Positions 25,498-34,416 of a stretch of 64,000 nucleotides of DNA are shown here, one piece after another. Position 1 is the stretch's first letter; each line of letters starts with the position of its first letter. The position numbers were made by a program, and so were the translations under genes. The notes beneath the pieces are model-generated. The model searched no databases, had not been told where the DNA came from, and saw only the letters and a program-made list of their open reading frames with translations. This stretch comes from Rhodospirillales bacterium (lineage in GTDB: Bacteria > Pseudomonadota > Alphaproteobacteria > Rhodospirillales > WMHbin7): contig JACRJC010000040.1 of the NCBI GenBank assembly GCA_016215555.1, forward strand, positions 1 to 64,000, given 5' to 3'.

Positions 25498-26586
25498 ATG
25501 GAAAAACAAGATGCCGTCGTCATCGGAGCCGGCGTGGTCGGCCTGGCCATCGCCAGGGCCTTGGCCGACCAAGGGCGCGAAGTGCTGATTCTGGAGGCCG
25601 AAGGCGCCATCGGCACCGGCGTCAGCGCCCGCAACAGCGAAGTCATCCATGCCGGCCTGTATTACCCCAAGGACAGTCTGAAGGCCCGCTTCTGCGTCGA
25701 AGGGCGGCGCTTGCTCTATGACTTTTGTCAAGATCGCGCCATCGCCCATCAGCGGTTGGGCAAGCTGCTGGTGGCGGTCAGCGAGGGGGAACTGCCCTTG
25801 CTGGCGAAGGTGAAGGCGGCTGCCTTGGCCAACGGCGTTGACGATCTGGAAGAAATACCGGCGGACCGGGCAAAGGCGATGGAGCCGGAACTGTCCTGCC
25901 TGGCCGCGCTTCATTCGCCATCGACGGGCATCGTCGACAGTCATGGGCTGATGCTGTCCCTGCTGGCCGATGCCGAGGCCAAGGGGGCGATCCTGGTCTT
26001 GAAATCGCCGCTGCTGGGTGGCCGGGTGACGCAGAACGGCGTTCGCCTGCAAGTGGGCGGGGCCGAGCCGATGGAGATCGAAGCTGATCTGGCCGTCAAT
26101 TCGGCGGGACTGGGGGCGTGGTCGGTGGCCAGGGGGATTGCCGGCATCATTGCGGCAAGCATTCCGCCTTGCCATTTCGCCAAGGGCAATTATTTCAGCC
26201 TGACCGGCAGGACGCCTTTCCAGCGTCTGGTCTATCCGCTGCCGGGCCATGCCGGGCTGGGCGTGCATTTCACCCGCGATCTGGCCGGGCGGGCCCGTTT
26301 CGGTCCCGATGTCGAATGGGTGGATGCCCTCGATTACAAGGTCGATCCCAGACGCGGCGATTCCTTCTATGCCGCCATTCGCAGCTATTGGGCGGGCCTG
26401 AAAGACGGCGCGCTGGAACCCGGCTATGCCGGCATCCGCCCCAAAGTGCAAGGGCCCCATGATCCAGCGCAGGATTTCATCATCACCCGGATGGCGCCGG
26501 GATTCATCTCGCTGTTCGGCATCGAATCGCCGGGCCTGACTTCCTGCTTGGCAATCGGGAATTACGTTGCCAGGATGGCGGCATGA
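25498..26586 (+). CDS. FAD-dependent oxidoreductase, LhgO-like
   Basis: A 362-residue flavoprotein of the DAO family. It has the Rossmann motif [17 protein letters not shown] at the N terminus, then [19 protein letters not shown], the hallmark of L-2-hydroxyglutarate dehydrogenase/oxidase (LhgO/L2HGDH). Other shared motifs are GIVDSHGLM and the C-terminal [13 protein letters not shown]. It should oxidise L-2-hydroxyglutarate or a related 2-hydroxyacid and pass electrons on. The ATG at 25498 is the closest start to the dinucleotide motif. Its stop overlaps the glycosyltransferase start (ATGA). Confidence 0.82.
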   Translation: MEKQDAVVIGAGVVGLAIARALADQGREVLILEAEGAIGTGVSARNSEVIHAGLYYPKDSLKARFCVEGRRLLYDFCQDRAIAHQRLGKLLVAVSEGELPLLAKVKAAALANGVDDLEEIPADRAKAMEPELSCLAALHSPSTGIVDSHGLMLSLLADAEAKGAILVLKSPLLGGRVTQNGVRLQVGGAEPMEIEADLAVNSAGLGAWSVARGIAGIIAASIPPCHFAKGNYFSLTGRTPFQRLVYPLPGHAGLGVHFTRDLAGRARFGPDVEWVDALDYKVDPRRGDSFYAAIRSYWAGLKDGALEPGYAGIRPKVQGPHDPAQDFIITRMAPGFISLFGIESPGLTSCLAIGNYVARMAA

Positions 26587-27689
26587 AAATCTGCTTCATG
26601 GATACCATCGATTGGGACTATACGGTCGAAACGCCCTATCAACGCCCGATGGGCGGGTCGCAATCGGGACTTTGCTATCTGGCGGCGGAGCTGGCCAAAC
26701 GGGGCCATCTTGTCAGCTTCGCCAATAAGACGACGACCCCCGGCACCTATCTGGGCGTCGATTGCCTGGGCCCGCAAAACGGTTTCGCCATCGACTTCTT
26801 GAAAGGCCAGGACGCCGTCGTCGTCCTCAATACCTGCATCGGCGAATCCTTGCGAAAAAGCCTGGGCGGCGAAGGGCCGAAGCTGATTCTTTGGAACCAG
26901 CACGCCGCCGACCAGAAGGTGATGTCCTTTCTTGGCCAGCCGGCCGAGCGCGGATCCTGGGACGCCTTCGCGCTCATCAGCGACTGGCAGGCCAACGAGT
27001 TCATCCAAAATTTCGGACTGGACAAATCTTGCGTCGGCATTCTGCGCAACGCCATTTCGCCGATGTTCGAGAATCTGGCCTTGCCCAAGCCGTGGTTCGC
27101 GAACGGCCAGGCGCCGGTCTTCGCTTATACCAGTACGCCCTTCAGGGGGCTTGACGTTCTGCTGACGGCCTGGCCGACGATCCGCAAGCTGGCGCCGGGT
27201 TCCTGCCTGAAAATCTATTCCAGCATGAAGGTCTACAACGCCAGTGAAGAGGCGCATGAAATCTTGTATGCGTTGGCCCGCGATCTGAAGGGCGTCGAGA
27301 TGGTGGGATCGGTTCCGCAGCCGGATCTTGCCAAGGCCCTGGCCCGGGCCTCGATCCTGGCCTATCCCAACACTTTCGCCGAAACCTCGTGCATCGCCGT
27401 CATGGAAGCCATGGCTGCCGGTTGTCTGGTTGTGACCTCGGATCTAGGCGCCTTGCCCGAGACGCTGGCGGGTTTCGGCATTCTGCTGAAGCCGCTTTCA
27501 GGCACGATGGATTTCGCCCATGCCTATGCCGAGGCCATGCGCCAGGTGCTGGAAGGCGTGAAAAAGGATCCCAAGGGCCTGTCCGAGCATTTGAAGCGTC
27601 AAGTCGAATTCGCCCGCAGTGAATATTCGTGGAGTTTTCGGGCCAAGGAATGGGAAGTCTGGCTAAGGCAAGTTACCGGGAAGAATTAG
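26583..27689 (+). CDS. Glycosyltransferase family 4-type
   Basis: A 368-residue GT-B glycosyltransferase. The N-terminal part has [19 protein letters not shown], the glycine-rich entry of GT4 enzymes. The C-terminal Glycos_transf_1 region has [15 protein letters not shown] and the catalytic-site motif [21 protein letters not shown], whose ETSCIAVME segment carries the GT4 E-x7-E pattern. It should move a sugar from a nucleotide donor to an unknown acceptor at the cytoplasmic face. Translationally coupled to the upstream FAD enzyme (ATGA). The 3' end overlaps the convergent OGT-like gene by 17 bases. Confidence 0.85.
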   Translation: MKICFMDTIDWDYTVETPYQRPMGGSQSGLCYLAAELAKRGHLVSFANKTTTPGTYLGVDCLGPQNGFAIDFLKGQDAVVVLNTCIGESLRKSLGGEGPKLILWNQHAADQKVMSFLGQPAERGSWDAFALISDWQANEFIQNFGLDKSCVGILRNAISPMFENLALPKPWFANGQAPVFAYTSTPFRGLDVLLTAWPTIRKLAPGSCLKIYSSMKVYNASEEAHEILYALARDLKGVEMVGSVPQPDLAKALARASILAYPNTFAETSCIAVMEAMAAGCLVVTSDLGALPETLAGFGILLKPLSGTMDFAHAYAEAMRQVLEGVKKDPKGLSEHLKRQVEFARSEYSWSFRAKEWEVWLRQVTGKN

Positions 27690-29472
27690 GGCTGGCACAC
27701 CAGTCCCGCCATAGGCCGCGCAAAAGCCCTTCCAAATTTCGCGTGAAATTCCGGTGGTCGAGCAGCGGCGAGGCCTGCAAGCGGCCACGAAGTCCGGCGC
27801 GCAATTCTGAAAGCCGTTTCTTGTCTTTGGCCAGGGCCAGCGCTATTTGCGCATAATCGTCTTCATCCTCGGCCACCAACTCGCTCAATCCGGCGCTGCA
27901 CAGAAAGCTGGTCGAATGGCGGCCGGGGAAGCTGGCGCCGCTCTTGGTGATGACCGGCACTCCCATCCACAAGGCTTCCAGCGTGGTGACGCCGCCCGAA
28001 TAGGGAAAGGGATCGAGCGCGATGTCGATGTCGCCATAGGCGGCCAGCAATTCCACCTGCGGCAGGGGTGGCAGGAAATCGATGCGCGCTGTGTCGGCGC
28101 CGGCGTCCTGGAAGCGTTGGCGGTAGATGCCGATCCGCTCGTCGGAGGTGAAATAGGCGGCCCGCAAGGCCAGGCGCGAACCGGAAACGCCATCAAGAAT
28201 GCGTTGCCACAGGCGGATGGCGCCTTGGGATATCTTGGCAGGATTGTTGAAACAGCCGAAAGTGACATGTCCCCTGGCCAGAGACGGCGGCGGGCTTTGC
28301 AGGGGGGCGGATTCGGGCGGCGCGTAGCACAGCCAGGAATCGGGAAGCCGGACCACGCGTTCGGTATAGAAGGCCTCTTCCTGGGGCGGAATATGAAAGC
28401 GGTCGGCGATGATGGCATCCATGGCCTGCAGGCCGGTCGAACCGACATAGCCGCACCAGGTCACCTGCAGCGGCGCCGGCTTCTGGGCGAACAGGGTCAG
28501 GCGGTTGTCGGCGGTATGGCCGGCCAGATCGATCAGAATATCGATGCCGTCGCTGCGGATGCGCTGGGCCAGGGCCTTGTCGTCAAGCCGCTTGGCCGCC
28601 ACCCAATAGGGGACCGACTGTTTCAGGCGCAGCGTCAGATCGTCTTCCTGGTCGCTTAAGGAATAGGCGCTGATTCGAAAGGCGTCCTTGTCGTGATGGG
28701 AAAAGACGCCCGACATGAAATAGCCCACCGGATGACGCCTGAAATCGGGCGACACATAGCCGATGCGCAAGGGCCGCTCGGGATCGCGCCGATTGGCATG
28801 CGGCCTTATGTATTTGCGCAAGGAAGCGCCGATCTGTTTCTCGAAATCCTGACAGAGCGCGAACAGGTTGGCAGCCGTGGCGCCCTCGGCATATTGCGAG
28901 GATAAAAGATAATTGTTCCAGCATCCGGCATTCGACGGATCAAGGTCGAGGGCTTGGCCATAGGCCTTCGCCGCCTCGTCGTGCAGGCCCAGATCGGCCA
29001 GGGCATTGCCGAGATTGATGAAGGCCCAGACGAAGGCCGGGTCCAGCCGGCAGGCCTGGCGGTAGGCGGCGACGGCCTGGGCTGTCGCCCCGGTCCCGGC
29101 CAGCGCCTTGCCCAGATTGTAGTGAAGCTGCGGATTTCCGGCATCCAGCAGGGTCGCTCGTTTCAGCAAGGCCACGGCCTCGCCGCTTTGCCCGCGTCGG
29201 GCAAGATGGGTACCGTAAGCGCCAGCCGCCGCCGCCGATTGCGGATCGAGCCCGACGGCGCGTTGGAACAGTTGAAGGGCGGCCTCGGCCTCGCCCATTT
29301 CCTCGGCCGCCTTGGCCAAGTCCAGAACCGCGCCCGGGATGGCGCCGAATTGCCGCAGAAGCTGGGAAAACATCGTCTCGGCCTGGCGGACCCGTCCGGC
29401 GGCATGATGGCGGCGCGCCGCCGTCAATTCCTTGACGAAGTCGATCTGCGCAATTTGATGTGGTTTTGCCAT
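27673..29472 (-). CDS. TPR/SPINDLY-type O-GlcNAc transferase-like protein (GT41)
   Basis: A 599-residue protein. Residues about 10-225 are tandem tetratricopeptide repeats (AEAALQLFQRAVGLDPQ, AQAVAAYRQACRLDPAFVWA, EAAKAYGQALDLDPSNA). Residues about 245-585 form the GT41 catalytic region: LRIGYVSPDFRRHPVGYF, DILIDLAGHTADNRL, TWCGYVGSTGL, VTFGCFNNPAKIS and ALDPFPYSGGVTTLEALWMGVPV. The conserved His in LAGHT and the GGVTT loop are those of SPINDLY/OGT enzymes. Bacterial members glycosylate proteins, often flagellins or surface proteins. It sits beside another glycosyltransferase and just upstream of, and divergent from, Tad pilus genes. Confidence 0.9.
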   Translation of the reverse strand: MAKPHQIAQIDFVKELTAARRHHAAGRVRQAETMFSQLLRQFGAIPGAVLDLAKAAEEMGEAEAALQLFQRAVGLDPQSAAAAGAYGTHLARRGQSGEAVALLKRATLLDAGNPQLHYNLGKALAGTGATAQAVAAYRQACRLDPAFVWAFINLGNALADLGLHDEAAKAYGQALDLDPSNAGCWNNYLLSSQYAEGATAANLFALCQDFEKQIGASLRKYIRPHANRRDPERPLRIGYVSPDFRRHPVGYFMSGVFSHHDKDAFRISAYSLSDQEDDLTLRLKQSVPYWVAAKRLDDKALAQRIRSDGIDILIDLAGHTADNRLTLFAQKPAPLQVTWCGYVGSTGLQAMDAIIADRFHIPPQEEAFYTERVVRLPDSWLCYAPPESAPLQSPPPSLARGHVTFGCFNNPAKISQGAIRLWQRILDGVSGSRLALRAAYFTSDERIGIYRQRFQDAGADTARIDFLPPLPQVELLAAYGDIDIALDPFPYSGGVTTLEALWMGVPVITKSGASFPGRHSTSFLCSAGLSELVAEDEDDYAQIALALAKDKKRLSELRAGLRGRLQASPLLDHRNFTRNLEGLLRGLWRDWCASPNSSR

Positions 29473-29570
29473 CGTTTGCTTGCTTTATGCTTGCTCCGGA
29501 GTGACCCTAGTCACAGGCCCTGCAAGTAAAATGCCCTAGGATGGCCTTCAGAGTAAATCGGGAAAATGCC

Positions 29571-30098
29571 ATGTTCCGCCTGTTAGCCAATTTGGGAATT
29601 CGAATTCGCCGCAATGAAGCGGGAAGCCTAAGCGTTGAATTCGCCCTGCTGGCGCCGGCCTTCCTGATTCTTCTGTTCGGCATCATCGAATCCGGCCTGA
29701 TGCTTTTCAATTCCATCATCATGGAGGGGGCGGCCCAGGAGGCGGCAAGGCAGGTGCGCACCGGCGTGGTGCAGAGTTCCGGCGACCCGGAAACCACCTT
29801 CAAGACCCTGCTGTGCGACAATCTGTTCAGCATCGTCTCCTGCGCCAGCCTGACTTACGTGGTCGAGACCTATCCCAGTTTCACCTCTTCCAATATGACC
29901 AGCATGTTCGACGCCAACGGGAATATCCGGGCGGCGTCCTATGCCGATACCGAACCCGGCGACGTCGTCGTCGTGCGGGTGGCCATGAATTGGACCTTCA
30001 TCACGCCCCTGATCAGCTACGCCTACGGGACAGACAGGATGCAACTGATTTCGACGGTCGTTTTCAGGAACGAACCGTTCAATCCGGCGGGGATTTGA
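29571..30098 (+). CDS. TadE-family pseudopilin
   Basis: A 175-residue protein starting MFRLLANLG, with a short basic N terminus (IRIRRNEAG), then the TadE-type hydrophobic helix preceded by EFALLAPAFLILLFG (about 15-38). This is the signature of Tad pilus minor pseudopilins. The rest is a periplasmic domain with two Cys. The ATG at 29571 is preferred because GGGA lies seven bases upstream and the two downstream genes also begin MFR; an ATG at 29541 in frame has no ribosome-binding site. Followed at 1 base by the second TadE-type gene. The main Tad machinery (tadA-C, rcpA, flp) is not in the window. Confidence 0.85.
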   Translation: MFRLLANLGIRIRRNEAGSLSVEFALLAPAFLILLFGIIESGLMLFNSIIMEGAAQEAARQVRTGVVQSSGDPETTFKTLLCDNLFSIVSCASLTYVVETYPSFTSSNMTSMFDANGNIRAASYADTEPGDVVVVRVAMNWTFITPLISYAYGTDRMQLISTVVFRNEPFNPAGI

Positions 30099-30099
30099 C

Positions 30100-30657
30100 A
30101 TGTTCCGGGGTCTTAAAACGCGAGCCGTCAAATTCTGGAAAAGCCGGGGAACGGCGGCGGTCGAGTTCGCGCTGCTGGCGCCGCTGATGCTGGCGATCTA
30201 TCTGGGCGTCATCGAATTGACCAGCCTGCTGCTGGTCGAGCGCAAGATTATCGCCGCCACGGAAACGGTCGCCGATCTAGTGTCGCAGGAAAGCGTCATC
30301 ACGCCCGACGAGGTCGATGACGTCATCACGGCGGCAAGGCGCATCTTCGACCCCTACGACACGGCGCAACTGACCCTAAACATCGCCAGCATCCGCTTCA
30401 ATACCGATACCGGCGCCCCTGAAATCGAATGGCAGCGCATCACCTCCTCTTCAGACGGCGACAGCACGATCCTGACCCAGGCCGTGGATCTGGGAAAGCC
30501 GGGCGAGGGCGTGGTGATCGCCTACCTGACCTATTCGCACACGCCGATTTTCGGCATCCTGACCGGCACGGTCTCGCTTGACGAAATCTCGTTCCTCAGG
30601 CCGCGCCTGGCACCCGTGGTCAAATGTTCGACGGCCAGCGCGACCTGTTCAAATTAG
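30100..30657 (+). CDS. TadE-like pseudopilin, TadF-type position
   Basis: A 185-residue protein with a basic start (MFRGLKTRAVKFWKSRG), then TAAVEFALLAPLMLAIYLG, the TadE-type prepilin helix with the conserved Glu. The extracellular part is about 145 residues and ends in a Cys pair (VKCSTASATC). It likely matures through a Tad-type prepilin peptidase and forms minor pilin in the Tad apparatus. Sits between the first TadE gene and TadG, 1 base after the former and 9 bases before the latter, so one operon. Confidence 0.85.
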   Translation: MFRGLKTRAVKFWKSRGTAAVEFALLAPLMLAIYLGVIELTSLLLVERKIIAATETVADLVSQESVITPDEVDDVITAARRIFDPYDTAQLTLNIASIRFNTDTGAPEIEWQRITSSSDGDSTILTQAVDLGKPGEGVVIAYLTYSHTPIFGILTGTVSLDEISFLRPRLAPVVKCSTASATCSN

Positions 30658-30666
30658 GAGCCAGCC

Positions 30667-32247
30667 ATGTTTCGCCTGCAAAATCTTCTGCGCTTTCAAG
30701 AGGACCGGCGCGCCAACATGGCCATCATTCTGGCCCTGGCCATGGTGCCCCTGATTCTGGTCATCGGCGTGGCGGTCGATCTGTCGCGGGCCTATGTGGT
30801 GCGCTCGCGCATGGCCTATGCCCTGGATGCGGCGGGACTGGCGGTCGGATCGACCCAGGGCAGCGACGCCCTGCTTCAAGACACGATGGAAAAGTTTTTC
30901 TACAAGAACTATCCCGAGACCGAAATGGGGACGACCATGGGCCTTGGCATGACCATCGACAGCGTGAACAACAAGGTTACCCTGAGCGCCACGGTTCATC
31001 TGGACACGATATTCATGAAGATCGTCGGCATCGATTCCCTGGACGTCGCCTATTCGAACGAGATCACCCGCGAAATCAAGGGGCTCGAGGTCGTGCTGGC
31101 GCTCGACACCACCGGCTCGATGGCCTCGGGCGGCAAGATCCAAGGGCTGCGAACGGCGTCGCACGATCTGGTCGATATCCTGTTCGGCGACCAGACGGCG
31201 CCGGAAAAGCTGAAAGTTGGTCTGGTGCCCTTCGTGACCTCGGTGAATATCGGCGCTTCGAATCCCAGCTATGTCAAATGGGGAGTGTCGCAGTATGCGC
31301 CCTGGATCACCGGCGGCGTTACGGTCAATCAGGCCAGCTATACCGGGACAACTTGGAAAGGCTGCGTGCGCGAGCGCGAGGACGCCGTCCACACAGCGGC
31401 CTCGCCCGACGTCGCCGACGTTTACGACGGCTCGACCGGCCCCAACGGCCAGTGGGCCCCCTATTTCTGGCCGCGCGAGCCTTATTCCAAACCCGGCTCT
31501 ACCAGCGGCAACTCCTATTGCTCCAACCGCTCGAACAATGTCGGCGTGACCAACCTCAACAATGTCGGCGCCAGTTGGGACGCCATCGACGAGAATGCCT
31601 CCGACAACAGTTATGGACAAGCCGGCCCCAACAAAGCATGCCCCCGCGCCATTTTGCCGCTGACCAACAATCGTTCGGTCATTGAAAGCGAAATCGACGC
31701 CCTGGTTCCCTGGGGCGACGACACCGGCACCATCGTTCATGCCGGTCTGGCCTGGGCCTGGCGGGTGATCTCGCCGTCCGCACCCTTCACCGACGGCGTC
31801 GCCTATGGGACCACGGGCTGGAACAAGGCCATCATTCTGCTGACCGACGGCGACAACACTTCGATTCGCCAAAGCTCATGCAAAAGCAACAATGGCGGCC
31901 CCGATCACAGCTATACCGGTTACGGCTATACAAGCGACGAAGGCACACTGGGCTCAAGCGCGGCCGGGAGCAGCATGTCGGCCCGGGCCTCGAAGGCGGT
32001 TGCCAACGAGAATGCCCGTCTTTTGGAGGTTTGCAACAACATCAAGGCTCTGGAAACTGGCGGCAAGAAGGATGTCGTCATCTACACCATCGCCTTCGGC
32101 ACCAATGTCAGCTCGAACGCCAAAAGCCTGCTTCAAGCCTGCGCCTCCGACACCGGCAAATATTTCGCCTCGCCCTCGTCGAGCGAATTGAAGGCCGCCT
32201 TTCAGCAGATCGCCAAGGAATTGTCGAAGCTGCGGATCAGCAAGTAG
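30667..32247 (+). CDS. TadG-like pilus protein with von Willebrand A domain
   Basis: A 526-residue protein. A basic N terminus (LLRFQEDRRAN) is followed by the TadG-type helix (MAIILALAMVPLILVIGVAV) and the Tad_N-type DLSRAYVVRSRMAYALDAAGLA. From about 135 a vWA domain begins with the metal-site motif DTTGSMAS (LALDTTGSM) and continues to IILLTDGDNT near 400, with a Ser/Gly/Asn-rich insert between. The vWA domain suggests surface adhesion or assembly scaffolding. An AGGAG ribosome-binding site precedes the ATG. It is the last gene of the three-gene tad piece. Confidence 0.88.
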   Translation: MFRLQNLLRFQEDRRANMAIILALAMVPLILVIGVAVDLSRAYVVRSRMAYALDAAGLAVGSTQGSDALLQDTMEKFFYKNYPETEMGTTMGLGMTIDSVNNKVTLSATVHLDTIFMKIVGIDSLDVAYSNEITREIKGLEVVLALDTTGSMASGGKIQGLRTASHDLVDILFGDQTAPEKLKVGLVPFVTSVNIGASNPSYVKWGVSQYAPWITGGVTVNQASYTGTTWKGCVREREDAVHTAASPDVADVYDGSTGPNGQWAPYFWPREPYSKPGSTSGNSYCSNRSNNVGVTNLNNVGASWDAIDENASDNSYGQAGPNKACPRAILPLTNNRSVIESEIDALVPWGDDTGTIVHAGLAWAWRVISPSAPFTDGVAYGTTGWNKAIILLTDGDNTSIRQSSCKSNNGGPDHSYTGYGYTSDEGTLGSSAAGSSMSARASKAVANENARLLEVCNNIKALETGGKKDVVIYTIAFGTNVSSNAKSLLQACASDTGKYFASPSSSELKAAFQQIAKELSKLRISK

Positions 32248-32255
32248 TTCCGTCG

Positions 32256-32345
32256 TCAACGCAATTTGGTGACAGGGATATCCAGGGCGCTGCGGGCGGC
32301 GACGGGATAGTCGGGGGCCGGCCTTGGCTTCTTGTCCTTGCTCAT
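32256..32345 (-). CDS. Possible 29-residue microprotein downstream of DUF1127
   Basis: A short frame: ATG at 32345, 4 bases after the DUF1127 stop, ending at TGA 32256-32258. The product is basic at the start (MSKDKKPRPAP) and continues DYPVAARSALDIPVTKLR. Tight spacing behind a real gene suggests translation by coupling, and it fills the gap up to the tadG stop. No family is recognised. Its length makes chance hard to exclude. Confidence 0.4.
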   Translation of the reverse strand: MSKDKKPRPAPDYPVAARSALDIPVTKLR

Positions 32346-32349
32346 GGCG

Positions 32350-32514
32350 CTAGGTTCTCCAAAAGGGCTTTTGAACTTCCTGCCAGACATCGGCCCGCGA
32401 CAGGCCGAGATCCTTCAAGGCGCCATCGGGCAGGCTGGCCAGCCGACGCCTCTCCTCGGCGTTTCTGCGCCAGCGGGCCAACAGGGGCAAAAGACCGGCT
32501 TGGCTGAGGGTCAT
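32350..32514 (-). CDS. DUF1127 small protein
   Basis: A 54-residue protein of the DUF1127/YjiS family. The core is LARWRRNAEERRRLASLPD, then ALKDLGLSRADVWQEVQKPFW, matching the usual R-x-L-x-x-L-x3-x-L-x-D-x-G-(I/L)-x-R pattern and the terminal PFW. A perfect GAGGAGG precedes the ATG. Alphaproteobacterial DUF1127 proteins bind RNA and influence phosphate, motility or sRNA processes. It is divergent from a GcvA-type LysR gene, an arrangement common in this class and suggesting regulation by it. Confidence 0.85.
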   Translation of the reverse strand: MTLSQAGLLPLLARWRRNAEERRRLASLPDGALKDLGLSRADVWQEVQKPFWRT

Positions 32515-32555
32515 GGCAACCTCCTCGAAGAAATGCCCTTGGCGGGCGCTGAGTC

Positions 32556-32570
32556 ATAATGTAATGTTAT
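32556..32570. promoter_or_regulatory. Candidate LysR-type binding site
   Basis: ATAA-TGTAATG-TTAT is a short inverted repeat that contains the T-N11-A pattern of LysR sites. It lies between the divergent DUF1127 and LysR genes. A TTGACA box occurs at 32609-32614 but is too close to the LysR start codon for a normal promoter with a -10. Confidence 0.4.
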
Positions 32571-32638
32571 TCATAGTCGATCAGTTATTCCCGTACAAAC
32601 GACGTTTATTGACAATTATGGATAAGGAAAAATAATCC

Positions 32639-33553
32639 ATGAGTCGCCTGCCGCCCCTGACCTCGCTGCGCGCCTTCGAGGCCGCCGCCCGGCATCTCAG
32701 CTTCACCCGCGCCGCCGAGGAACTGCATGTCACCCAGGCCGCGGTCAGCCATCAGGTGAAATCGCTCGAGGATTTTCTGGGCCAGCCCTTGTTCATGCGC
32801 CTGACCAGGGCCTTGGAATTGACCCCCGCCGGCGAGGGCTATGCCCCCGTGCTGAAGGAGGCTTTCGAATCCATCGAACGCGCCACCCGGCGTCTGATGG
32901 AGGATCAGGACAAGCAGGGCGTTCTCAATATCAGCGTGTCGCCGACCTTCCTGTCGCGCTGGCTGATTCCCAGGCTGGCGCATTGGCAGGAAGTGCATCC
33001 CCAAATCGAACTGCGTCTGGTCAGCACGCCCAAGCTGGCCGATTTCGTGCGCGACGGCGTGGATATGGCCATCCGCCATGGGCGCGGCGTCTGGCCGGGG
33101 CTGGCAGCGCATCGCCTGTTTCAGGCCAAAAGCGTTCCGGTCGCCAGCCCCAAACTGCTGGCCGGTCCGATTCCCCTGGCAAGGCCTGAGGATCTGGCCC
33201 GCCACACCCTGCTGCATGACCTGGTCGAGCCCGACAATTGGCGCATCTGGCTGGCGGCGGCTGGCGTCAAGGATATCGATCCCGAGCGCGGCATGCGTTT
33301 CGGCACCGGCGCCGAGGCCCTGCAGGCGGCCATCGAGGGAGCCGGCGTGGCCTTGGCGCGCCGGGCCATCATCCGGCGCGACATCGAGGAAGGCCGGCTG
33401 GCCATTCCCTTCGATGCGCCGACTTCCAAGGAATTCGCCTTCTATGTCGTCTATCCCGAAGCCAGTTGGAAAAGGCCCAAGGTCAAGGCGTTTTGCGATT
33501 GGGCGTTGGGTCAGGCGCGGGCGGATTCCGAAGCCGAGGAGCTGGCGGGGTAG
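32639..33553 (+). CDS. LysR-family regulator, GcvA-like
   Basis: A 304-residue LysR-type transcriptional regulator. The N-terminal winged helix-turn-helix (LTSLRAFEAAARHLSFTRAAEELHVTQAAVSHQVKSLEDFLG, opening residues 7-20) is closest to GcvA-type proteins. The C-terminal LysR_substrate domain shows PTFLSRWLIPRLAHW, VDMAIRHGRG and AAIEGAGVALARR. Co-inducer unknown. It is divergent from DUF1127, which it probably controls along with itself. Confidence 0.88.
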   Translation: MSRLPPLTSLRAFEAAARHLSFTRAAEELHVTQAAVSHQVKSLEDFLGQPLFMRLTRALELTPAGEGYAPVLKEAFESIERATRRLMEDQDKQGVLNISVSPTFLSRWLIPRLAHWQEVHPQIELRLVSTPKLADFVRDGVDMAIRHGRGVWPGLAAHRLFQAKSVPVASPKLLAGPIPLARPEDLARHTLLHDLVEPDNWRIWLAAAGVKDIDPERGMRFGTGAEALQAAIEGAGVALARRAIIRRDIEEGRLAIPFDAPTSKEFAFYVVYPEASWKRPKVKAFCDWALGQARADSEAEELAG

Positions 33554-33663
33554 GGGATGATTGAATCTCGTCGAATTTGGTTCCGGGACGATGGATTGTC
33601 ACTCGACCCCATGCGGCCGGCGGCGGATACTGATTTCCGGATAATTTCATGAGGGGGGTTGCG

Positions 33664-34407
33664 ATGAAAAAACTATTGATCGGCGTTGCCGTGCTGCTGG
33701 TGCTGATCGCCGGCGCCGTGTTCTTCCTGTTTTCGAATCTCGATTCGCTGGTGAAGACGGCCATCGAGGAAGCGGGCAGCAAGGTCGCCGGCGTCAAGGT
33801 CAGCGTTGCCTCGGTCAAGATTTCCCTGACCGAAGGCAAGGGCACCATCTCGGGCCTGACGGTCGCCAATCCCAAGGGGTTCAAAACCCCGAACGCGGTG
33901 TCGCTGGGTGCCATCACGGTCGGCATCGATACCGGTTCGGTGACCAAGAATCCGGTCATCGTCAAGGAAATCACAGTCACGCAGCCACAGGTGACCTATG
34001 AAATGGGCGACGGCGGCAGCAATATCGACGCCATCCAGAAAAACGTGCAGGCGGCCACCGGTGGTGGCGGTTCGGCCAAATCCGAGCCCGCCAAGGGGGC
34101 TGAGGAAACCAAACTGATCATCGATCTCCTGCAACTGACGGGCGGCCAGATGACGTTGGCGACGCCGCTTCCCGGCGGCACGGCTTCGGCGCCCCTGCCC
34201 GACATCAAGCTGACCGGCATCGGGCGCAGCGGCGGTGGCGCCAGCGCCGCCGAAGTGGCATCCAAAGTCTTGAGCGCGATTTCGCAGGCGGCCATGAAGG
34301 CGGCCTCCAATATCGGCGTCGGCAAAGTGTTGGACAGCGCCACCGAAGCCGCCACCGGCGCCAGCAAGGGCGGCGTCGATGCCGTCAAGGGCTTGTTCGG
34401 AAAATAA
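33664..34407 (+). CDS. AsmA-like/DUF single-pass membrane protein
   Basis: A 247-residue protein with one N-terminal membrane helix (LLIGVAVLLVLIAGAVFFLF, about 4-23). A periplasmic part follows with AsmA-like features (VKTAIEEAGSKVAGVKVSV, ISLTEGKGTISGLTVANPKGF), then a Gly/Ser/Ala-rich stretch. Two further segments look like short helices (ASAAEVASKVLSAISQAAM and ATGASKGGVDAVKGLFGK). A GAGGGGG ribosome-binding site supports the ATG at 33664. It resembles conserved but uncharacterised proteobacterial proteins; a lipid-transport or envelope role is only suggested by the AsmA-like start. Confidence 0.6.
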   Translation: MKKLLIGVAVLLVLIAGAVFFLFSNLDSLVKTAIEEAGSKVAGVKVSVASVKISLTEGKGTISGLTVANPKGFKTPNAVSLGAITVGIDTGSVTKNPVIVKEITVTQPQVTYEMGDGGSNIDAIQKNVQAATGGGGSAKSEPAKGAEETKLIIDLLQLTGGQMTLATPLPGGTASAPLPDIKLTGIGRSGGGASAAEVASKVLSAISQAAMKAASNIGVGKVLDSATEAATGASKGGVDAVKGLFGK

Positions 34408-34416
34408 CCTTAATGG

